DNA of 12,769 bases from Leptolyngbyaceae cyanobacterium M65_K2018_010. GTDB lineage: Bacteria; Cyanobacteriota; Cyanobacteriia; Phormidesmidales; Phormidesmidaceae. The position numbers were made by a program, and so were the translations under genes. Under the pieces are notes generated by a model. It did not search any database and was not told where the DNA came from. It worked only from the letters and a program-made list of their open reading frames with translations. Positions 6,950 to 12,769 of the stretch are shown in pieces (the stretch's first letter is position 1; each line of letters opens with the position of its first letter). The DNA lies in NCBI GenBank assembly GCA_015295885.1, contig DVEE01000321.1, forward strand, positions 1-12,769, given 5' to 3'.

Positions 6950-9900
6950 ATGCGCCCCTTCCTGCCCCTGCTGCTGCTGGCCACCCTGACTCCACCGGCC
7001 CTGGCCCAGTCTATCCTTCCCGCCGCCGATGGCACCGGCACCCTGGTGTTGCCCGATGGCTCTACCTACACCATTACCGGTGGCACCCTCTCGGGAGACG
7101 GAGCCAACCTCTTCCATAGCTTCGAGCAGTTTGGTTTGACCAGTAACCAGGTGGCCAACTTTTTGGCCGACCCCACCATCCAAAATATTCTGGGGCGGGT
7201 GATGGGGGGCAATGCCTCGCTGATTGATGGCCAATTGCAGGTGAGTGGCAGCCGCGCCAACCTTTATCTGATCAACCCAGCCGGGATTTTATTTGGCCCC
7301 AACTCAGTGCTGAATCTGGAGGGTTCCTTTACCGCTACGACGGCGAGTGGGATTGGCTTTGGCGAGAACTGGTTACGGGCTATGGGGGATAACGACTATA
7401 CCCCTCTATGGGGCAACCCAACGGCCTTTAGGTTTTCCCCAGGGGCCGCCGCGGTGATCAATGGCGGCCATCTGGCGGTGCAAGCCGGTGAGCGGCTGAC
7501 TTTGGCCGGTGGTGCTGTGATCAATCTGGGCACCCTACAGGCCCCGGGGGGCGAAATTATAGTGCTGGCGGTGCCGGGAGAAAACCTGATTAGGCTGCGG
7601 CCAGTCGGCGCTCGGTTGGGGTTAGAGTTGGCTACCCTACCCGAAACGACTCCCACCGCTGAGTCTCTGCCTTTTTCACCCCTGGATATCCCCTCGCTGC
7701 TCCGGGCAGGGGCCCCAGAACTGGCCACTGGGGTCACGGTTAACGCCGATGGCACCGTCAGTCTGACCGGTTCATCCGCGGCTTTGCCGACGGCAACGGG
7801 AACTACGGTGGTATCTGGCACCATCGAGGTGGGTGGAGGACGCGGTGGTACGGTGCAGGTGCTGGGCGATCGCGTCGCAGTCATCGCTGCCACCATCGAT
7901 GCCTCCGGTACCCAGGGGGGCGGTAGGGTATGGATCGGTGGCGACTACCGGGGGGGCGGCACCGCACCCAGCGCCAACCGCACCTACCTGGATGCGCACT
8001 CCACCATCACGGCCAATGCCTTAGAAACTGGCAACGGTGGCGAGATCATCGTCTGGGCCGATGAGGGCACCCGCTTTGACGGCACCATCACCGCCCAAGG
8101 CGGAGCGGCAGGCGGCGATGGCGGCTTTGTAGAAGTCTCTGGCCGCGACACCCTGGCCTTTACCGGCAGGGTGGATGTGAGCGCCGCCCATGGGGCGATG
8201 GGTACGCTGGTGCTGGATCCCACCAATATCTTGATCGATTTTGTCCCCCCCAGCAGCCCCGGGGTTGACGCTAGTCTGCCCGATATTCTGGCCGCGGAAC
8301 TACCGGGGGATATCGTCATCAATAGCACCGTGCTGGAAAACCAGGTGGGCAATGTGGTGCTCGAAGCCACCAATAACATCACCCTTGCCCCTGGGGTTTC
8401 CCTCAACTTTCTCCCCGGTGGCTCGATTACCTTTACCGCCGATGCCGATGGCGACCTGGCCGGGGCCTTTACCATGGATCCCACCCAAGCCATCAACGCT
8501 CGGGGCACCGACACCACCAATGGCCGAAATATCGCCATCAATGGTGCCTCAGTCACCGTTGGGGCCATCAACACCAACGTCCCTATCGTTGGCCCAGCCA
8601 ATGCCACGAATGCTGGCAGTATCGCCATCACCAGTACCAATGGCGGTATTGCCACGGGCAATCTCGACAGCAGGGTTTGCAACGGCTTTTTCTGTACGGG
8701 CAATGCGGGCCACATTACCCTCAGTGCCACTGGCGGAGGCATTGCAACCGGTAACCTCACGACCTATGCCGCCAATGGAGCAGGTGGGGCGGTGAGCCTG
8801 ACCACTGACCTTGGCGATATCACCACAGGCAATATTGTTTCCGATAGCTTTGGGCCGGGGGGAAACGTTACCATCGCCACTGCCTCTGGCAATGTGACCG
8901 TTGGCGAGGTCAATGCTGTTTCTGGGCAAAGCACTGCCGGCAATATTGAGCTGCGGGCCGGCAATGGCCTGCTCCAGGTCAACGATGACGTCACCGCTCG
9001 CACCAACACAGGCACAGCCGGAAACATCACCCTGGCTGGCAATGAGATTAACCTACTGCTCGATGCATTTTCCACTGTGCGCTCTCAGGGGACGCTGGTG
9101 ATTGAGCCGGGGAGCCTTGGCCAGGCGATCGCCTTGGGGGGTGTCGGGGATACGGGCCCTGGGGTGTTGGACTTCACCGCTACAGACCTAGCTCGCCTTG
9201 CCAATGGCTTTAGCCGCGTCACCCTGGGTAGCGGCACTGGCACTGGGCCCATTAGCCTAGCAGGCAATGTTACCTTGAGCGACCCAGTTACCCTGGTTAC
9301 CAACGGCAGCATTGATACGACGGGCGGCACACTTAGCGGCACTGACAATGCCAGCCTCACCCTGGAAGCTGGCACTGGGATGACGGCGGGGGCCATGAGT
9401 ACCCTGGGGCAGCCGGTGGTGATTACCGGCGATCGCAATGGCGACGGTTTTGGCCCGGTGGCCATTACCCAGTCCATTGCCACGGGGGGTGGGGCCGTTA
9501 CCGTGACGGGGGTCAGCGATGACGAGACCGGAGTACGGACTGTCGGCACCAGCACCATCGACTCGGGCGGCGGCAACATTACCATTTCGGGTAGTTCTAC
9601 CGGGGCCGAAGCCAGGGGTATTGAGCTAAGTGGCGGCCTCAATAGCCAGGGGGGATCGATCACCCTGACTGGCAGCAGTGCAACGGAGAGAGGGATTGTC
9701 ACCTTCGGGCCCGTGAATTCTGGCGGCGGTGCCATTGTCATGAATGGCACCAGTACCGGGACAGACCAATTTGCTAGGGGCATCGCCCTGGTTGGCCCAG
9801 TCAACTCGGCGGGGGGAAACGTTAATTTGTCCGGGGTGGGGGACCATGCTGGGGTCTCGAACTTTCCCGGGGGAACGGTCGATGCGGGGACGGGTAACTT

Positions 9901-12688
9901 AATCCTGGCCACCGATAACCCGCTGTTCTTGGCCCCTGTCCTGGGCAGTGGAGCCCTTTCCATTCAACCTCTCAACCCGGCTCTCCCCATTACCCTGGGC
10001 GGCACCAATGACCCCACCCAGACCTTTCTGAGCCGGGATGAAATTGCCCAACTCGGTGATGGCTTTAGCAGCCGCACCATTGGGCAATCGGGCCATACCG
10101 GTGCCATTACCCTAGAACCCTTCACGATTAGTAGTCCCCTCACGATTACCGGTGGTGTGCTGACGGGTCCTAACCAAAACACGACCTGGGCTGTTGCCCC
10201 CGACGGCAGTCTAGTCATTGGCGGCTTTGGTGCTCCCCTGCGCCTGCTCAACCCCACCGAGATCATTGGCGGTGATGACGCTATCAATACCGTACTCGGT
10301 AGCTCCGGCAACGACACCTTCACCGTCACCGGGCCCAATGCCGGCCGGCTAGAGAATGTTCGCTTTAGCAATATCAGTGCCTTTGATGGCCAACAGGGGT
10401 TCGATACCCTGGGGGGTACTAGCGGCAATGATGCTTTCTCGATCACCGGCAGTACCAGCGGTGAAGTCCAAGACATCAACTTCATTAACGTTGAGGCGAT
10501 CGCTACCGGCGATGGGCAAGACACCGTTGATCTGCTGCCAGGGCTGCCTTTGGCAATAGAACTCAGCGGCGGTAGCGGTTCCCTGACCCTGCAAAGTAGT
10601 GGCCCAATAGTCCTGAATGCCAACGTCACGACCCCTGGCGACCTAGCGATGTTGGCGGGCGAAGGTGGCATCACCCAAATTGGGGGCCGAGTAGCGGCGG
10701 CCGGCAATACCACCCTGGGAGCCAGCGAGAACATCAACCTTAGCGGTGGCAACGACTTTAATACCGTTGAGATTTCCAGTGGCCAGAATGTTGTACTCAA
10801 CGACATCAATGGGATTCAACTGAATAACTTGACCGTTGCCGGTGGCTTGCAAGTGACCGCTGGGGGTAACCTCACCACCGCTGACCTGACCCTTCCGGGA
10901 GCCCCTATATCCCTCCAGGCGGTGGGCGCCATTACCAGTGGTAACCTGAGTAGTAGGGATACCCATGGGGGGGACATTAGGCTACAGGCGGGCGATCGCA
11001 TTCAGGTGAATACCCTCAACGCCCAGGGCACAAACCGGGGTGGATCAATTACCGCTGTGACCGGATCCACCTTTCAGGCCTTAGGTAGCTTTATTGATCA
11101 GGGCGGGAACGTTGCCAGCCTCTCCACCCTAGGCGGTACCCAGGGCGGGCCGATTACCCTGGCTTACCAGGTCAATCGCTTTATTCTGGGCGATCCCAGC
11201 TTCAATGGCAGTCGGGCTGCTATTACTACGGGTAATGTTACCCTGCCGCCTGACCCAGGTAGCCCGATCGTGGGTCGTCGGATTTTTGGACAGGGCCAGC
11301 CTGGGCAGGTGCGCTTCCTAGCCCTGGGCAATCTGCCCGTGGAAATTGAAGATCCTCCTGGGGTATTGGAAGTCGTCTTCAATACCAGCCTCTATTTTCC
11401 TGAAACCGATGAAGGCTTACCGGTGACCCTATCCAGTACCAGTAGGGTGCTACTGGAGGAGGATTACGCCTTGGTTGAAGAGACGTTCACCAATCAGTTT
11501 GTCGACTACTTTGGCGCTGAGGTTAAGCCCCCCAACCCAGTGAGCCTGGCCCAGGCCCAGGCCATCCTGCGGGACATTCAGGCCCAAACCGGAGAAATCC
11601 CCGCCCTGTTGTACGTTCGCTTCAACCGCAATGTGGACAACCCAAAGGCAGGCCAGGGTGCCCTTGAACTCCTGTTGGTGACCGCCGAGGGCAATCCGAC
11701 TCAGGTGAGGGTTCTCGCGGCTGACCCCCAGGCGGTGATTAAAACCCAAGAACTACTCCGCCGTCAACTCACCAATCCTAACCTAACCAACAACACGGCC
11801 TACCTGCCCGCCGCCCAGCAACTCTACAACTGGATGATTGCTCCCATTCGTGACGAACTGGAGGCCGCCGGCATTACTAACCTAGGCTTTGTCATGGATG
11901 CTGGCCTCCGCACCCTGCCCTTGGCGGCGCTCCACGATGGCGATCGCTTTTTAATCGCAGACTATAGCCTGGGCCTGATTCCCAGCCTGGGCCTGATTGA
12001 CGCCACCTACGTAGACCTGAATCGCCAAAACTCTTCCCTCCTGGTGGCCGGTGCCTCCCAGTTTATTAACCAATCGCCCCTGCTGGCCGCTCAGGCAGAG
12101 ATCCAAGCGATTCAAGCCTTCTGGCCCGGTCCTAAGCTGACCGACACCAACTTTACTGTGGCCGCCGTGCAACGAGCCCGCGGCCAATCTCAAATTATCC
12201 ACCTAGCGACCCACGCGCAGTTTTTGCGAGGGGCGCCTGATCAGTCCTACATCCAATTTTTTGATCGCCGCCTGCGTCTCAGCCAGGTTCAGGACCTGGG
12301 TTTGTTTAACCCACCCGTTGACCTGGTCACCCTCAGCGCCTGCCAAACTGCCATGGGTAACTCGGAGGCTGAACTGGGCTTTGCTGGGTTTGCCCTGCAG
12401 GCCGGAGCCAGGTCCGCCCTGGCCAGTCTGTGGCAGGTCAGTGACGAAGCCACCGCCGGTCTGATGACCCTGTTTTACCAACAGCTCGACCAGCAACCCA
12501 CCAAAACCGAAGCCCTCCGCCAGGCCCAACTGGCTCTGGTCCGGGGTGAAGTCTACGTCGAAAATGGGTTGCTGCAGTATCCCGGTGGAGCGATCGCCCT
12601 GCCGCCAGAACTGGTCGTTAGCGGACGACAAACCTTGAACCATCCCTTTTACTGGTCCGGGTTTACGGTCGTGGGCAGCCCCTGGTAA
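6950..12688 (+). CDS. TpsA exoprotein (haemagglutinin N-terminal domain) with C-terminal CHAT peptidase domain
   Basis: A 1912-residue exported protein, the likely substrate of the TpsB at 856. The signal peptide is short (1-20, cleavage after ALA or LAQ). The two-partner-secretion domain covers about 21-160, with NLFHSFEQFGL (53-63), the hallmark INPAGILFG (108-116) and GSFTATTA. A Gly/Thr/Asn/Asp-rich beta-helix runs to about 1500, with internal repeats annotated separately. A CHAT (caspase-like, clan CD) domain follows at about 1531-1912: TGEIPALLYVRF, then FVMDAGLRTLPLAAL, the His motif HLATHAQF (catalytic H1755) and the Cys motif LSACQTAMG (C1798), GFALQAGARSALASLW, and a final FYWSGFTVVG. 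Both dyad residues are present, so activity is possible. Residues 1-1525 contain no lysine, and the protein has only three cysteines (577, 582, 1798). ATG 6950 has no clear ribosome binding site, but gives a perfect signal peptide. The architecture is known in cyanobacteria; the substrate and role are not evident. Confidence 0.93.
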   Translation: MRPFLPLLLLATLTPPALAQSILPAADGTGTLVLPDGSTYTITGGTLSGDGANLFHSFEQFGLTSNQVANFLADPTIQNILGRVMGGNASLIDGQLQVSGSRANLYLINPAGILFGPNSVLNLEGSFTATTASGIGFGENWLRAMGDNDYTPLWGNPTAFRFSPGAAAVINGGHLAVQAGERLTLAGGAVINLGTLQAPGGEIIVLAVPGENLIRLRPVGARLGLELATLPETTPTAESLPFSPLDIPSLLRAGAPELATGVTVNADGTVSLTGSSAALPTATGTTVVSGTIEVGGGRGGTVQVLGDRVAVIAATIDASGTQGGGRVWIGGDYRGGGTAPSANRTYLDAHSTITANALETGNGGEIIVWADEGTRFDGTITAQGGAAGGDGGFVEVSGRDTLAFTGRVDVSAAHGAMGTLVLDPTNILIDFVPPSSPGVDASLPDILAAELPGDIVINSTVLENQVGNVVLEATNNITLAPGVSLNFLPGGSITFTADADGDLAGAFTMDPTQAINARGTDTTNGRNIAINGASVTVGAINTNVPIVGPANATNAGSIAITSTNGGIATGNLDSRVCNGFFCTGNAGHITLSATGGGIATGNLTTYAANGAGGAVSLTTDLGDITTGNIVSDSFGPGGNVTIATASGNVTVGEVNAVSGQSTAGNIELRAGNGLLQVNDDVTARTNTGTAGNITLAGNEINLLLDAFSTVRSQGTLVIEPGSLGQAIALGGVGDTGPGVLDFTATDLARLANGFSRVTLGSGTGTGPISLAGNVTLSDPVTLVTNGSIDTTGGTLSGTDNASLTLEAGTGMTAGAMSTLGQPVVITGDRNGDGFGPVAITQSIATGGGAVTVTGVSDDETGVRTVGTSTIDSGGGNITISGSSTGAEARGIELSGGLNSQGGSITLTGSSATERGIVTFGPVNSGGGAIVMNGTSTGTDQFARGIALVGPVNSAGGNVNLSGVGDHAGVSNFPGGTVDAGTGNLILATDNPLFLAPVLGSGALSIQPLNPALPITLGGTNDPTQTFLSRDEIAQLGDGFSSRTIGQSGHTGAITLEPFTISSPLTITGGVLTGPNQNTTWAVAPDGSLVIGGFGAPLRLLNPTEIIGGDDAINTVLGSSGNDTFTVTGPNAGRLENVRFSNISAFDGQQGFDTLGGTSGNDAFSITGSTSGEVQDINFINVEAIATGDGQDTVDLLPGLPLAIELSGGSGSLTLQSSGPIVLNANVTTPGDLAMLAGEGGITQIGGRVAAAGNTTLGASENINLSGGNDFNTVEISSGQNVVLNDINGIQLNNLTVAGGLQVTAGGNLTTADLTLPGAPISLQAVGAITSGNLSSRDTHGGDIRLQAGDRIQVNTLNAQGTNRGGSITAVTGSTFQALGSFIDQGGNVASLSTLGGTQGGPITLAYQVNRFILGDPSFNGSRAAITTGNVTLPPDPGSPIVGRRIFGQGQPGQVRFLALGNLPVEIEDPPGVLEVVFNTSLYFPETDEGLPVTLSSTSRVLLEEDYALVEETFTNQFVDYFGAEVKPPNPVSLAQAQAILRDIQAQTGEIPALLYVRFNRNVDNPKAGQGALELLLVTAEGNPTQVRVLAADPQAVIKTQELLRRQLTNPNLTNNTAYLPAAQQLYNWMIAPIRDELEAAGITNLGFVMDAGLRTLPLAALHDGDRFLIADYSLGLIPSLGLIDATYVDLNRQNSSLLVAGASQFINQSPLLAAQAEIQAIQAFWPGPKLTDTNFTVAAVQRARGQSQIIHLATHAQFLRGAPDQSYIQFFDRRLRLSQVQDLGLFNPPVDLVTLSACQTAMGNSEAELGFAGFALQAGARSALASLWQVSDEATAGLMTLFYQQLDQQPTKTEALRQAQLALVRGEVYVENGLLQYPGGAIALPPELVVSGRQTLNHPFYWSGFTVVGSPW
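8615..9058 (+). repeat. Beta-helix repeats, set 1 (within TpsA)
   Basis: About five to six degenerate units of roughly 25-32 residues, TpsA residues 556-703, each with a strand such as GSIAITS, GHITLSA, AVSLTT, NVTIAT, NIELRA or NITLAG, then a turn and an ATGNL/TTGNI-type strand (GGIATGNL, GGIATGNL, GDITTGNI, GNVTVGEV). They are expected to be coils of the exoprotein shaft. The first unit carries the CNGFFC cysteine pair. Confidence 0.7.
9089..9265 (+). repeat. Duplicated TpsA module, copy A
   Basis: Residues 714-772 share a pattern with residues 1001-1057 (copy B at 9950-10120): GTLVIEPGSLGQAIALGG versus GALSIQPLNPALPITLGG, then LARLANGFSRVTLGS versus IAQLGDGFSSRTIGQ, then GTGPISL versus HTGAITL. 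The copies are diverged, so this is an old internal duplication flanking repeat set 2. Confidence 0.7.
9485..9919 (+). repeat. Beta-helix repeats, set 2 (within TpsA)
   Basis: About four to five units over residues 846-990 with the pattern GGGxxxxxGxSxxxxxxGIxxxGxVNS: GGGAVTVTG, GGGNITISGSSTGAEARGIEL, GGSITLTGSSATERGIV, GGGAIVMNGTSTG, AGGNVNLSG. The period is about 27-32 residues. The sequence differs from set 1, so the shaft is built of at least two repeat families. Confidence 0.7.
9950..10120 (+). repeat. Duplicated TpsA module, copy B
   Basis: Residues 1001-1057, the second copy of the module at 9089-9265. It keeps the order IQP..ITLGG, IAQLGDGFSSRTIG and GAITLEP, and links repeat set 2 to the SGNDxF modules that follow. 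Confidence 0.7.
10271..10540 (+). repeat. Two SGNDxFxxTG modules (within TpsA)
   Basis: Residues 1108-1197 hold two copies of a module of roughly 40 residues: SGNDTFTVTGPNAGRLENV..ISAFDGQQGFDTL and SGNDAFSITGSTSGEVQDI..VEAIATGDGQDTV. The acidic Asn/Asp turns recall calcium-binding repeats, but the nonapeptide consensus of RTX is not met, so metal binding is only a possibility. Confidence 0.65.
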
Positions 12689-12743
12689 GCTCCCCTCAGT
12701 CCTAAGTAGGTGGGTGCAACTCAAAAGATGCGGTTGGGGGTGG

Positions 12744-12760
12744 AGGGGGTGGAACCCCCT
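12744..12760 (+). terminator. Hairpin downstream of tpsA, weak terminator candidate
   Basis: AGGGGG (12744-12749) pairs with CCCCCT (12755-12760) across loop TGGAA, starting 56 nt after the TpsA stop. No T-tract follows, and the flanks carry further G runs (12736-12740 and 12765-12769) that could pair with the same C run instead. It may be part of an interspersed G-rich repeat that continues beyond the window rather than a true terminator. Confidence 0.3.
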
Positions 12761-12769
12761 GCTTGGGGG

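Noticed and set aside
10271..10540. RTX-type calcium-binding nonapeptide repeats
   Set aside because: Only isolated SGNDxF turns are present; there is no run of the GGxGxDxUx consensus.
7984..10809. Long open frames on the - strand (258, 292 and 281 codons at 7984-8760, 9085-9963, 9964-10809)
   Set aside because: They lie opposite the TpsA beta-helix and translate to low-complexity Pro/Val/Ser/Leu-rich sequence with no recognisable domain; the biased codon content of the Gly/Thr-rich repeats keeps the opposite strand free of stops.
6950..12688. Full contact-dependent inhibition (CdiA) system
   Set aside because: There is no VENN or similar pretoxin motif and no small immunity gene directly after the exoprotein; the C-terminus is a CHAT domain instead.
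12203..12724. 173-codon open frame on the - strand over the CHAT region
   Set aside because: It is antisense to the conserved CHAT motifs, shows no domain, signal or ribosome binding site, and is best read as a shadow.
1..12769. CRISPR arrays, tRNA or rRNA genes, insertion sequences
   Set aside because: I found no regularly spaced identical repeats, no cloverleaf or rRNA-like sequence in the short intergenic gaps, and no transposase or terminal inverted repeats.

Overview
The window looks like cyanobacterial chromosome. The palindrome GCGATCGC (HIP1) occurs 13 times in 12.8 kb, where about 0.2 would be expected by chance. The protein families also fit a filamentous or mat-forming cyanobacterium: FhaC-type transporter, CHASE2, CHAT and TIR domains, and a filamentous-haemagglutinin-type exoprotein. 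I cannot name the genus. All real genes lie on the + strand.

Layout. (1) 1-621 is the 3' end of a gene for an unrecognised, probably extracytoplasmic protein, cut by the window edge. (2) 622-855 is intergenic. It holds a 14-nt perfect palindrome, a clear Rho-independent terminator (722-747) and a 14-nt tandem duplication. (3) 856-12688 is a four-gene, same-strand cluster with gaps of 2, 43 and 73 nt, probably one operon. The genes are a TpsB/FhaC-type outer-membrane transporter (856-2565), a 1068-residue membrane protein with three tandem TIR-like domains in front of a CHASE2 sensor (2568-5774), a secreted protein with a basic Gly/Arg-rich segment and TPR-like repeats (5818-6876), and a 1912-residue TpsA exoprotein with a CHAT (caspase-like) peptidase domain at its C-terminus (6950-12688). 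(4) 12689-12769 is a G/C-run-rich intergenic tail that runs off the window.

How the genes may work together (inference). TpsB would export the TpsA-CHAT protein to the cell surface or medium. The CHASE2 protein would sense something in the periplasm or outside and pass it inward to cytoplasmic TIR domains, two of which keep the Glu expected of a TIR NADase. The small secreted TPR protein could be a periplasmic partner or chaperone. TpsB and TpsA are normally neighbours; here they bracket a sensor/TIR effector and a secreted TPR protein. A surface peptidase, its exporter and a transmembrane sensor with an NADase-like module in one transcription unit is the best candidate in this window for an undescribed system.
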